Source: Oscillatoria sp. HE19RPO
GTDB taxonomy: Bacteria > Cyanobacteriota > Cyanobacteriia > Cyanobacteriales > Laspinemataceae
Reading direction: 5' to 3'
DNA: 64,000 bases
Assembly (NCBI RefSeq): GCF_024220515.1
Contig: NZ_JAMXOT010000104.1
Span: 20,607-84,606 of the forward strand
The position numbers were made by a program, and so were the translations under genes. Shown here piece by piece: positions 44,019 to 53,489 of the stretch. Below the pieces are notes generated by a model. That model was not told the origin of the DNA, made no database searches, and worked only from the letters and a program-made list of their open reading frames with translations. The stretch's first letter is position 1, and every line of letters begins with the position of its first letter.

Positions 44019-46205
44019 CTACCGGCTGATGCGGGTAGGGATTTTGGGAGGCTTGCTGTCTATTGATTCAAGCTGGGGAGCTTCTGGGCTGTGGGTGAGG
44101 GGTAAGGGGGGTTTGCTGGAAATGCTTTCCGGTAGTGCTACGGGAATATCGGCACCATTAATCACCGCACCTAAGAGTTGGACGGTTTCTGATTCAGTCA
44201 GGGGTTCAACATATTCCGTTAACATTCCGCCTTGGGTATAGCGGGGTCGAGTGACGAGAATCATCCCATCGCTAAAGGGTTCTAGTAAAAAGGCATCGTT
44301 GTTGACGCTGAGTGCGGGAGAGTCCAAAATCACTAAATCAAACCGAGCTCTGGCATCTTCCAGGAGTCGGCGGAATTCGTTGGATTCGATCGCCGCTGCG
44401 CTGTTTTTGAGAGGACCAGCACTGGGAACAAGGTAGAGGTTTTCAATTTCTGGCACGAGGCGAATGCATTGGTGGAACTGTCCATAATAGCGTAGGGGTT
44501 CGAGGTTGGCGTCGGGTTCGATCGCCACTTGCAGACTCTGCGCTTGGGAGGGCGATCGCAAATCCGCTTCAATCAGTAAAGTCCGCTTCCCTGCACGCGC
44601 TGCGGCGATCGCCAAATTATAAGCACAAACAGTTTTCCCCTCTTGCGCCGCCACACTGGTAATCAACAGGACCTTGGGTGCTTTTTCTCCTATCCGCAAC
44701 AAATTACTGCGGACGTTTTCATAAAACTCCAAATAAGGAGAATCCGGATCCCTCAAAATCGGCATCTCGTGAGCATTCAACTCCGGGGTAAACACCTCGG
44801 GTAAAATTCCCAGAATCCGCAGGTCCTGTTGCTGCAACGCCCCGCGAACTTCCTCCATCGTATAAAATTTCCCTTCCAGTAAGGAAATGGCAAAAATCAA
44901 GGCATTCCCGACTAGGATGCCAATCAGTCCCCCCAGGGCGAAAATCAGCGCCGGGGGTTGTGTACTCACTTCGTTTTTAGACACCGATGCTTCTTGGGCA
45001 ATACTCAAGCTGCTGGACGTTTCGGCTTCAGCGGCTTTCGCATCTGCCAAAGCTTGCTGCATTTTATTGTAAAGGTCTTGCTTGAGTGCCACCTGTTGAG
45101 CTAACCGTCCCTGTTCAAGCTGTTTATTCGGCAGGGTTTGATAATCCCTCTGCAATTGTTGTTCCGTTTGGGTCAGAGAATTCAATTGCTGAACCCAGGT
45201 TTCCCGCTGGGTTTGTAAACTCACCAAGGTTTGCGCTAACTGTTGCCTTGCCGGATCGAGACTACTGTCCTTGCGAATTTGGGCGCTATTCATTAAGGGG
45301 GCAGCCATGCCTCCCCCACCGATGACTTCTGTGGCTCTGCGCTCCAACAATTCATTGTAAGAGCTTTCCTGCTTTTGCAACTCAATCATCTGAGGATGGA
45401 GTGGGCGAAAATCTTTACTGAGGAGTTCCCGCTGGGACTCTATTTGATGCAAAGCCGCTCTCAATTGGGCGATAATCGGGTCAGCGCTGAGGGCTTGGGA
45501 GACGTAGGCTTGATCTGCCGTTAATCCTAGGCGCTGTTCTAAACTGGCAAGCTGGGCATCAAGCCCTTCTAACTGTAAGCGAATCTCGCGCTGCTGGTTT
45601 TGGTTGGCCACGATCGCCCCAGCCAATCCCCCGCTTCTGGCTGCCAAAATTGCTACCGCCTCTTCCCGTTCGTACTCTTCAAGGTTCTGTTCTGCTTCTC
45701 TAAGTTCCGCTAGAGCTTCCGGCAACCGATCCTCAATGGTGTCGATCATCCGTCGTAAAGCTGAAGTATTCAGCATTCGGCTTTGCTCAATCATGGCTTC
45801 CATGAGGGCTTGCACGGCGGTTTGGGCGGTTTCCCGATTGGGATGAGTATAGGCTATTTCGATTTGAGGAGGGCCATCAGATTTAGGGAGCCTTACAGAC
45901 ACCTCCCGAACCAATTGTCTGGGGTCTTCATTGATCTGGGTTCCCACCGCCGTTACCACATTCTCAGCCAGGAGAATCTCTTTCGGTAGTTGCTTACCCT
46001 GTTCTTGAATTGTGCTTCCGGTTGCTGAAAAGGTCACCGCCGGAGTGGTGTAAGTCATCGCTCCGCGCGCCCGATAGGTCACCTCTGGAGGGGGTTGCAT
46101 CGCCACAAATCCGGCCCCGCCCAAGGTTAGGACAAAAGCCGCGAAACCAAACCATTTGTATTTACCAAAAGCGATCGCGTAGCGCTTGAGAATGGGTGGA
46201 GCCAT
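44019..46205 (-). CDS. Wzc-like polysaccharide co-polymerase / BY-kinase
   Basis: A 728-residue protein. An N-terminal Wzz-type membrane helix (WFGFAAFVLTLGGAGFVAM) is followed by a long periplasmic coiled-coil region with repeated Gln and Leu heptads. A second helix comes near residue 420 (LIFALGGLIGILVGNALIFAI), and then a cytoplasmic kinase. The P-loop is SVAAQEGKTVCAYN, Walker A' is LLIEADLRSP (Glu instead of the usual first Asp) and Walker B is LVILDSPAL. The C terminus has no Tyr cluster, so classical autophosphorylation is doubtful. It controls polymer length or export with the Wza-like protein encoded upstream. Confidence 0.88.
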   Translation of the reverse strand: MAPPILKRYAIAFGKYKWFGFAAFVLTLGGAGFVAMQPPPEVTYRARGAMTYTTPAVTFSATGSTIQEQGKQLPKEILLAENVVTAVGTQINEDPRQLVREVSVRLPKSDGPPQIEIAYTHPNRETAQTAVQALMEAMIEQSRMLNTSALRRMIDTIEDRLPEALAELREAEQNLEEYEREEAVAILAARSGGLAGAIVANQNQQREIRLQLEGLDAQLASLEQRLGLTADQAYVSQALSADPIIAQLRAALHQIESQRELLSKDFRPLHPQMIELQKQESSYNELLERRATEVIGGGGMAAPLMNSAQIRKDSSLDPARQQLAQTLVSLQTQRETWVQQLNSLTQTEQQLQRDYQTLPNKQLEQGRLAQQVALKQDLYNKMQQALADAKAAEAETSSSLSIAQEASVSKNEVSTQPPALIFALGGLIGILVGNALIFAISLLEGKFYTMEEVRGALQQQDLRILGILPEVFTPELNAHEMPILRDPDSPYLEFYENVRSNLLRIGEKAPKVLLITSVAAQEGKTVCAYNLAIAAARAGKRTLLIEADLRSPSQAQSLQVAIEPDANLEPLRYYGQFHQCIRLVPEIENLYLVPSAGPLKNSAAAIESNEFRRLLEDARARFDLVILDSPALSVNNDAFLLEPFSDGMILVTRPRYTQGGMLTEYVEPLTESETVQLLGAVINGADIPVALPESISSKPPLPLTHSPEAPQLESIDSKPPKIPTRISR

Positions 46206-46575
46206 GATAGGAATAGGGGTAAGGATGAAGGATATTAAAGATTAAGGATGAACAGAATTCCGAAAATTCATCTTTTTCATTTTATATAGATTATATAGAG
46301 CAAGCCCAAATCATTCTGACCATCAAGTTAATCCGTGAGAGCATCTTGCTCCCTCCCGCTGAACCGTCGCCAGATGCTCCTACTCCTGGATGGGGAATTC
46401 CACAGTTGATTGAGCAAGTCTCAATCAATTAGATAATTTGCTTAGGAATCGGAGCCGATGCTTTCCCGAGGAATCCCAAGCAGAATAGACCCTTCAACTC
46501 TTCAAATCTATTGTCTGATTTAGACTGGCTGTAGAGACCCTCCCTTGATTGTAGCATAAGACCCTTCGGGGCTGA
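46206..46575. other. gene-free spacer between kinase and export genes
   Basis: About 370 bp without a believable ORF, RNA or repeat. It may contain the promoter of the kinase gene. AT-rich blocks at 46278-46305 are the only visible feature. Confidence 0.4.
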
Positions 46576-49347
46576 TTAATTGTTTGTATTATTTTCATTG
46601 TCATCCCCGTTGGGTCCAAAGAGGAGTGTGGCACTATCTCTCAAGGAATCAAAAAACAGTAAAAATCCCAGAATATCGCGGAAAGGTTGAGTAAAGGTCC
46701 CTAGGGCATAAGTAATTTTCCCCACCAGATTGCGACCAATGACAATCACATCATTATTTTCTAACGGGACATTTTGAGCCAGATCCCCGCGCAAGAGTTC
46801 TTGGGCATTGATTTCCCGAGTCACCGCTTTACCCTGTTCGGGATCGAAGCGGATCAGCGCAATATTGTTCAGGTCTGCACTCAGGAGGGGAACCGCATTG
46901 AGAATATCGGCAAAGGTACTGCCACTGGGGACGGGAACGACGCTAATGCCCCCGGCAGGATAGCTCAACACCCGAACGACAATCTGCGGCACGGATAGGG
47001 TGGAACGAGAGACGAGGACGCGATCGTAATATTCATCGGTGCTACTTTCGATGGTCGGAATGAACACCACATCCCCATTAGCTAACCGCAGTTCGGGAAG
47101 TTCAGCCCCGGTCAGCAGGGGAGTGTACAGGTCCAGGATTTCTTCTGAAATTCCTCCATTATCAAGGCTACGACGGACCCGAACCGCCCGCAAATCAGCA
47201 TTAGAGGTAATCCCTCCGGCTAGTAGCATCGCATCAGCTACGGGACGATCGGACGGGGGAAGGGTAAAAAATCCGGGTTGTGCCACTTCTCCGAGGATAG
47301 TCACATTGACCGGAATGGCCGCAGCTAGAGTAGATTCCGCGACGATGCGCGGGTTATATCCTGGGTCCTGGTTTAATCCCAATTTGGGGACAATCACCAC
47401 ATCTCCATTTCCTAGGCGTAAATCCGGTAAAGCGCTGCCGGTTTCCAGAGAGGCGTACAGGTTGACCCGTTCTTCACTAACGGTCCCATTTGCCATCACC
47501 CGACAGATCAGGACCGTCCGCAAATCTGCTGCCGTTGTAATCCCACCGGCGGCCTGTAACGCAGTGGGAATGGGACTCAGGGAAGGAGGGACTACATGAA
47601 ATCCAGGTGCAGCTACTTCTCCGAGGACTGTAATGGCAACAGGCTGTTGGGCCGCTAGGGTGGAATTGGAAACAACGTTACTGTCATAAGTCCGGGCTTC
47701 TTCTAACCCGAGTTTAGGAATGATCAGCACGTCCCCATTGGCTAATCGGAGATCAGGGAATGAGTTACTGCCTTGTAATGAGGAAAGTAAATTGATTGAT
47801 TCTTCGCTGACGCGACCATCGGGCAGGGTTCGCCGGACCCGAACGCCTCGCAAATCAGCCACGGGAGTGGTTCCCCCGGCAATCTGTAATGCAGTAGGAA
47901 TAGGACGGGGGGAAGCGGGGAGGATATAGAATCCGGGTTGGGTGACTTCGCCGACGATGGTAATGCCGACGGGTTGGGGGGTGGCTAAGGTGGAGTTAGA
48001 AACGACGTTGTTGTTGTAATTAAAGGCGGCGTCGTTTAAATCAAGGGTGGGGACGATGATAATATCGCCATTGCCGAGGCGCAGTTCGGGAAAGGGGGTG
48101 CCGGTTTGTAAGGGGGTATAGAGGTCAACGGTTTCCTCGCTAATCTGCCCATCACTGAGGACTCGTCGCACTCGGACCGATCGCAGGTCAGCAGCCGGTG
48201 TAGACCCCCCAGCAATCACTAAGGCATCTTGGATCGGATTAACCGAGGGGGGGAGATTATAAAACCCCGGACGAGTGATTTCGCCAATGACGCGGATGCC
48301 GACAGCTTGGGGCGGAGAGAGGCGCGATCGCGCGACGATGTTGCTGTCATTAATCTGAGCTTCACTTAAGGATTGCTTGGGGACAATCAGGATATCCCCT
48401 TCTTGCAGCAAGAGATCCGGCGGGGGACTGCCTGCTTGCAAGGAAACCAACAGGTTGAGGCGCTGTTGCCAAAACCGGCCATCACCCAGAGGACGTCGGA
48501 TCAGGATGGAGGTGAGGTCGGATCCCGGTGTCGTCCCACCCACGGCTGCTAACACTTCTGAAATTCTGGCATTTTCTGCCGGGAATACATAAAACCCCGG
48601 TTGGGTGACTTCTCCGGTGACAGTAATATTCACCGGACGTTTGGCAATTAAGGCGACATTGACTCGGGGATCGACTAAAAATTGATTTAAACCGGCTTGA
48701 ATTCTTTGTTGAGCTTGCGCTGCCGTTAATCCCGAAATCTCTACAGGTCCTAATAACTGCATGACGATTTGCCCTTGGGGATTCACGACGGTTTGAATGC
48801 TGATGTTTTGATAGGGTTGGACATCAATGACAATCTGATCCCCAGGAGCAAGTTGGTAGGATTCTGTGGGAAATTGGTTGACGGGAATAATAGAGGGGGT
48901 CTCTAGGAAGGGGTTGGGTTGAGAAACGGCTGCTGCGGTAGGGGCAGTGGGAACCGGCGGTGGGGCTGGAGGGGGGAGTGGGCCGGGTGTCAAGGGTTGG
49001 GGAGCGATCGCCTGCTGAGGTGTAGGGGCGGGCAATCCTTGACGGGGTTGGCAAAATTGGCTGAGTTGAGGGCTGCTAGTAGGAGTAGGAGTAGCCAGGG
49101 GGAGTTGACCCGGAGGCGGAGGAACAGGGGGTCCAGGCTGAATGGAAGGCAAGGATGGAGCTTGGGGGGCGGGTATCCCTTGGGCGAGTTCTGGGGGGAC
49201 CGGGGCGCTGAGAGCTTCGGGTATTCTCGTATTGAAGGCGAGGCTCAACCCTGCCGCTAGGGGCATGACCGTCGCTCCCGTATGTAGCCCTGCTAGGGTC
49301 AAGGCAGTGAGGTGATAAAACTGTCTGAAAGAGAAGGATTCAATCAT
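46576..49347 (-). CDS. Wza-like polysaccharide export protein with multiple SLBB domains
   Basis: From ATG 49347 the protein has 923 residues; the frame extends to 49434 but that part reads as non-coding. A signal peptide is followed by a Pro-rich segment (about residues 50-150) and a Poly_export domain (YQLAPGDQIVIDVQPYQNIS). Five tandem SLBB domains of about 110 residues follow, each with a GEVxxPGF start and RRxLxDGxxSEE middle, and then a more divergent sixth unit (VVRVLSYPAGGISVV). The short C terminus is polar. Family members form the outer-membrane channel for exopolysaccharide. Typical Wza has two or three such domains, so this is extended. Confidence 0.9.
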   Translation of the reverse strand: MIESFSFRQFYHLTALTLAGLHTGATVMPLAAGLSLAFNTRIPEALSAPVPPELAQGIPAPQAPSLPSIQPGPPVPPPPGQLPLATPTPTSSPQLSQFCQPRQGLPAPTPQQAIAPQPLTPGPLPPPAPPPVPTAPTAAAVSQPNPFLETPSIIPVNQFPTESYQLAPGDQIVIDVQPYQNISIQTVVNPQGQIVMQLLGPVEISGLTAAQAQQRIQAGLNQFLVDPRVNVALIAKRPVNITVTGEVTQPGFYVFPAENARISEVLAAVGGTTPGSDLTSILIRRPLGDGRFWQQRLNLLVSLQAGSPPPDLLLQEGDILIVPKQSLSEAQINDSNIVARSRLSPPQAVGIRVIGEITRPGFYNLPPSVNPIQDALVIAGGSTPAADLRSVRVRRVLSDGQISEETVDLYTPLQTGTPFPELRLGNGDIIIVPTLDLNDAAFNYNNNVVSNSTLATPQPVGITIVGEVTQPGFYILPASPRPIPTALQIAGGTTPVADLRGVRVRRTLPDGRVSEESINLLSSLQGSNSFPDLRLANGDVLIIPKLGLEEARTYDSNVVSNSTLAAQQPVAITVLGEVAAPGFHVVPPSLSPIPTALQAAGGITTAADLRTVLICRVMANGTVSEERVNLYASLETGSALPDLRLGNGDVVIVPKLGLNQDPGYNPRIVAESTLAAAIPVNVTILGEVAQPGFFTLPPSDRPVADAMLLAGGITSNADLRAVRVRRSLDNGGISEEILDLYTPLLTGAELPELRLANGDVVFIPTIESSTDEYYDRVLVSRSTLSVPQIVVRVLSYPAGGISVVPVPSGSTFADILNAVPLLSADLNNIALIRFDPEQGKAVTREINAQELLRGDLAQNVPLENNDVIVIGRNLVGKITYALGTFTQPFRDILGFLLFFDSLRDSATLLFGPNGDDNENNTNN

Positions 49348-49514
49348 GATCACTGATGACAAAAACGGGTGAAGGGGTGGTGGGGTAGGGAATGGAAGGT
49401 TCCCCCAGCTTTTGATGAAAGATCCCGACAGCAAGGGGGATCGGCCTCTTTCGGAGCCAGGTGCGTTCGTGAATAGGGGTTCCCGTAGATGCGCCAGTGT
49501 TGAGGGGAACTGTT

Positions 49515-50270
49515 TCAGGAGTCCCCAGGGATTGCCCTTGTGGTCAGGGGGTTAAAGGGACCCTCGATTAAAGCGCTTTGAATGTTTTGACTTAAGGATT
49601 CAACCAGAGGTCTGACTGATTCTATCTCCCCAAAGGGTTCTATGGGAATGATCGCGGTAACGGCGACCCAGGGAAGGCGGTTTCCTTGGAGTTGGGCGAG
49701 GCGATCGCGCCAGAACCAGCTAAAGGGGGCCGGATTTCCCCCGGTGGGCCAGCTATACCACTGGGCGATCGCGTAGGTTTGATCTGTCGTCCATCCTCGG
49801 AAGAATCGGGCTTTCACCTCAACGGACTCATCCGGGTTAGGGGTCGATTCTGGATTCACCTCGAAGGTTAGCGATCGCTCGGAATCCTTTTTCCACCGCC
49901 AAAATCCATCGATATCCATCCACTCCACTTGTGGTTGATGCATCGAACCCGTTTGATTGAGCAACAACAGACCCGCCACAAAGCGATCGCCCTCCTGAAT
50001 GTTCTGCTGCACCCAATTGCGGCCCCCAATTTTCACCATCTGGGGTTCACTGGTTTCCCATTCACTCAGGTTTAACCCCGTCTTGGTCAATTCCCTTAAC
50101 TGGTTCAAATTGACTAGATTCGGAGGAGAGACCCAGGCCCATTTTCCACTGAAGTAGCTGGGAACCGCCCCTACCGCGAATAGGACCAACATAAATAACA
50201 GTAAAGCAACTCGCGATAGGGAATAATTGTGCAGGAATTTGGGTAAATACATGACTTTCATCGGCGACAT
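49515..50270 (-). CDS. cyanoexosortase system-associated protein
   Basis: A 251-residue protein with one N-terminal helix (LSRVALLLFMLVLFAVGAVPSYF). An extracytoplasmic domain follows (NLSEWETSEPQMVKIGGRNW, SWPTGGNPAPFSWFWRDRLAQ). This pattern matches the accessory protein encoded beside cyanobacterial exosortases. The function is unknown; EpsI-like roles in polysaccharide-linked processing are proposed for relatives. It lies 67 bp downstream of the exosortase gene on the same strand, so the two are probably one operon. The A or B type cannot be fixed by eye. Confidence 0.75.
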   Translation of the reverse strand: MSPMKVMYLPKFLHNYSLSRVALLLFMLVLFAVGAVPSYFSGKWAWVSPPNLVNLNQLRELTKTGLNLSEWETSEPQMVKIGGRNWVQQNIQEGDRFVAGLLLLNQTGSMHQPQVEWMDIDGFWRWKKDSERSLTFEVNPESTPNPDESVEVKARFFRGWTTDQTYAIAQWYSWPTGGNPAPFSWFWRDRLAQLQGNRLPWVAVTAIIPIEPFGEIESVRPLVESLSQNIQSALIEGPFNPLTTRAIPGDS

Positions 50271-50337
50271 CTTGAGTTATTTATCCCAGCTTTTGGTTTA
50301 GACAATCTTGAAGGTTGGAGGTGGATCTGACTAGCAG

Positions 50338-51228
50338 TTAGGTGGGGTCTTCCACTGGAACGGAAAAATAATGAACAATCCAATCAATTCCACTGAGCGT
50401 GGGAATTAAAAGTCCTAACATCGCAGCCGAATACAAGTCTCCGCCCCATCCTTCATGGAGCCATTCAAACCAATGTTCGTGACCCGCCCCATGAAAGAAA
50501 GTCAAAAGGGCATTGCGGATAATATTACCGATCACGGCGATCGCCACGGTACTGGCTAAAAACAACGTAGTTTTGGTCCGCGACTCATTCGATCCGGTCC
50601 AGTAGAGCAACATTAACGCCACATACAGACTGGTGAGCAGCATTTTCAATCCCGCACAGTGCGGTGCGACTTCTACCACTCGTTGATTAACGAATAGGTA
50701 AATTCCTTCTACGGTGACATTAAATCCTACATGGGACAACATAAACCCCGCACAACCGGCAATAAAACTTTGTAAGGGGAGGGTATAAGGGGCAATCAAG
50801 TAGGGAAGTTGGTTCGGAGTGGCTAGGAAGACTAACAGCAATGGAAAGGTTAGAAGTTTAATTCCGGGGATTCCTTTCAGCCATAAACAGGTTCCGGTGA
50901 GGACGATGGGGAAGGATAAATTGACAAAATCCGGTAAGCCGGTGATATAAAAAATTCCGCCGATCGCCATCAAAATCACCCCTAGCGGATGGGTCTGTTG
51001 GGGGAGTTTCTGCCATCTTTTGCGCTTGTCCTGCCAGCAAATATAGGCAGCAAAGGGTAGGCCGATTAATCCATGACTAAAATATTCATGTTCGAGACTG
51101 ATGCTTTTATTAATCCACCCGTCGTACCAATGGAAGAGGAGGGGAGTATAAAGTACGCTGAGGATTCCAATCACAATCCACGGGTAATTTTGCTCAATTA
51201 GAAAAGGAACTTTACGCCCAATTTGCAT
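50338..51228 (-). CDS. cyanoexosortase
   Basis: A 296-residue integral membrane protein with about eight helices. The exosortase catalytic residues are visible: Cys191 in VAPHCAGLKM, Arg238 in GNIIRNALL, and His258 in EWLHEGWGGDL. Exosortases cleave PEP-CTERM sorting signals and are tied to exopolysaccharide production. No PEP-CTERM substrate gene is in the window, so substrates must be elsewhere. It appears to be the B-like cyanobacterial type, but that is a tentative reading. The neighbouring gene is its usual accessory protein. Confidence 0.87.
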   Translation of the reverse strand: MQIGRKVPFLIEQNYPWIVIGILSVLYTPLLFHWYDGWINKSISLEHEYFSHGLIGLPFAAYICWQDKRKRWQKLPQQTHPLGVILMAIGGIFYITGLPDFVNLSFPIVLTGTCLWLKGIPGIKLLTFPLLLVFLATPNQLPYLIAPYTLPLQSFIAGCAGFMLSHVGFNVTVEGIYLFVNQRVVEVAPHCAGLKMLLTSLYVALMLLYWTGSNESRTKTTLFLASTVAIAVIGNIIRNALLTFFHGAGHEHWFEWLHEGWGGDLYSAAMLGLLIPTLSGIDWIVHYFSVPVEDPT

Positions 51229-51271
51229 AATTTTATCTGGGGTAACAATAGGGGCAGGAGAAAGGGTTTAA

Positions 51272-52411
51272 CTAACGGACTGCTAAGGCGATCGCCTCAA
51301 CCACTCGCTCAATTTGTGCCGGACTCAAACCCGGATAGAGAGGGAGAGACAAAATCTCTTCGCAAAGCGCTTCAGCTTGGGGAAAATCCCCCGCTTGATA
51401 GCCTAAATTTTGATAAGCCGGTTGCAGATGACAGGGTAACGGATAATGGATGCCGGTTTGAATGCCTTCGGAACCCAGTTTTTCTAGGAGGGTGTCCCGA
51501 TTTAGAATGCACGCTTTGGTGATGCGAATAACATAGAGGTGATAAACGTGACCGCTACCACTGAGGTTGCGGATGGGGAGGATGCCCCGATCGCCGAGGG
51601 GTTCGAGTAAGGCATCGTACTGTTGGGCGCAGGCATTTCGGGCTTGATTCCAGTCGGGTAAGTAGGGAAGTTTAGCCTGGAGGATGGCCGCCTGGAGGGT
51701 ATCGAGACGGCTATTGGTGCCGCGATCGAGATGCTGATACTTTTTGGGCGCGCCATAATTGCGTAAGCTTCGCAATTTTTGAGCCAAGTCGCGATCGCCG
51801 GTGACGACCATGCCCCCATCCCCAAAACAGCCGAGATTTTTACTGGGGTAGAAGCTAAAGGCGGCAGCTAGACCCACGGCACCGGGACGGACTCCTTCTC
51901 GTTCGGCGAGGTGTGCTTGGGCGGCATCTTCAACGCAAATCAGATTGTGGGCTGCGGCGAGTTCTTGGAGTCGTCCAGGGGAGACCATTTGCCCGTAGAG
52001 ATGGACTGGCAACAAAGCGCGAGTTTTGAGGGTGATGGCTTTTTCTACGGCTTCTAGGTCGATTAAAGCCGTGGAGGGGTCACAATCCACGAGGACTGGG
52101 GTGGCCCCGGCCCGCAGGACGCCGATTAGGGTGGCGATAAAGGTATTAGCGGGGAGGATGACTTCATCTCCCGGACCTATTCCGGCTGCCTGGAGGGCCA
52201 GGGCGATCGCATCGGTCCCACAGGCAACCCCCACGCCGAATTCCACGCCACAAGCTTGAGCGAAGCTGTTTTCAAAGTCTCCGAGGGCTTGTCCTAGGAC
52301 AAAATCTCCCCGTTCGATGACGGTTTGAATCGCCTGTTGTATTTCAGATTGAATCGGTTGGTGTTGTTGGGTGAGATCAACAAATGGAACAGTTTCGGGA
52401 GTGGGTTTCAT
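51272..52411 (-). CDS. DegT/DnrJ/EryC1/StrS sugar aminotransferase
   Basis: A 379-residue PLP enzyme. It has VPFVDLTQQHQPIQSEIQQAI at the start, VACGTDAIALAL for phosphate binding, VHLYGQMVSP, EDAAQAHLAE, and the Schiff-base Lys in FSFYPSKNLGCFGDGG. Members transfer an amino group to keto-sugar nucleotides. Lying directly upstream of the exosortase operon, it probably makes an amino sugar for the exported polysaccharide. The N terminus and ATG at 52411 are in line with the family. Confidence 0.92.
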   Translation of the reverse strand: MKPTPETVPFVDLTQQHQPIQSEIQQAIQTVIERGDFVLGQALGDFENSFAQACGVEFGVGVACGTDAIALALQAAGIGPGDEVILPANTFIATLIGVLRAGATPVLVDCDPSTALIDLEAVEKAITLKTRALLPVHLYGQMVSPGRLQELAAAHNLICVEDAAQAHLAEREGVRPGAVGLAAAFSFYPSKNLGCFGDGGMVVTGDRDLAQKLRSLRNYGAPKKYQHLDRGTNSRLDTLQAAILQAKLPYLPDWNQARNACAQQYDALLEPLGDRGILPIRNLSGSGHVYHLYVIRITKACILNRDTLLEKLGSEGIQTGIHYPLPCHLQPAYQNLGYQAGDFPQAEALCEEILSLPLYPGLSPAQIERVVEAIALAVR

Positions 52412-53489
52412 TATGGTTTAAAGAGACTTTAGAATTGGCCTTCTTTCGGTGGGATATGAGTCCAGGGGAATGGGTTGAGAATGGTTCCCCAAGACCCTTG
52501 ATGCATTCGCCGAACGAACGCAATGGGGAGGAGGGGAGGAGGGGATCGGGGGAGGGGGACCTAGGCGATCGCCTGCTTTCCGGCTGGGGTCCTAAGAATC
52601 AAGGCTGCACCTGTTCCAAATTGCGCCCTCTTCTTTAAGTGTAGGAGGGATTTATCAAGGATTGACTGTTTCGCAATTATGAAGACTTTGTAAAAATTGT
52701 CGGTTGTGCCGTTCCCGGACCTTGGACAGGGGATGGGAGATGCACTTGATCCCTTTTGCGATCGCATTGAGAGCATCTTGTCTTAGGTTAACGAATGCCT
52801 CTCTACATCAGGGTTGAAGCCTTGGTAAATTTTTGCAGGGATTTGTAAAGATTTTGAATAGATTGGAATCCCCTTTTACCCCTGGTGTTAAGCCAGCTTG
52901 GTCTTCCCGAAAGGATTCGGAAACCTGCCCCTGTTTATTTTGCGTTATAGTTGCATAACTCCAATCCTAAGTAACCCTTGGGTTTTGAGCTTTTTCTTAC
53001 TCAAAAAATTGCAATTTTATTCTAAGGGATGGCATCAGATTTGCGTTCTTTTTACTCAGATGACTCAAACAACGCACCCAACTAGATCGCACTCGGGGCG
53101 GACAAGGTCACAAGGGGGGTAACAAATGTAGGTTAGAGTAGTAAAAAGGATGAACGTCCTTTATTCACCTGATCCCAAATGCCAGTGGGAAAAATAAACC
53201 GAGCGCTGGAGTTGAGCTAGACCTTGTTTATTCTAAAACTATCCCCTCCCCCTCTCCACCAGAATCTGTATTTAATTTAATGGGGTTTTTATCCCGTAAA
53301 GTTTCAAGTCAAACTCAATCGTTAAAATTCTCGGTTCAAGTTGAAATTTCTTTTAAAACAAGTCCCCTTTGCTCACGTCAAGCCTTTCTGATTTTTACCA
53401 ACCTAAAACTGTAGCGATTCGCTTTATTTAAACTCAGAAAAAGGGCAAGGGATTCATCCCATTTTTAATGCCCCATAAAAAAGAGACCT
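52412..53489. other. gene-free spacer before TPS-CHAT gene
   Basis: Over 1 kb without a believable gene. Short frames such as 52898-53122 show no domain. It probably holds the promoters of the divergent DegT (minus) and TPS-CHAT (plus) genes. AT-rich tracts occur at 53265-53360 and just before the CHAT gene, but no unique signal was assigned. Confidence 0.5.

Noticed and set aside
47039..47599. Plus-strand frame of 186 codons inside the SLBB gene
   Set aside because: It is a Ser/Arg-rich shadow of the repeated SLBB domains with no motif.
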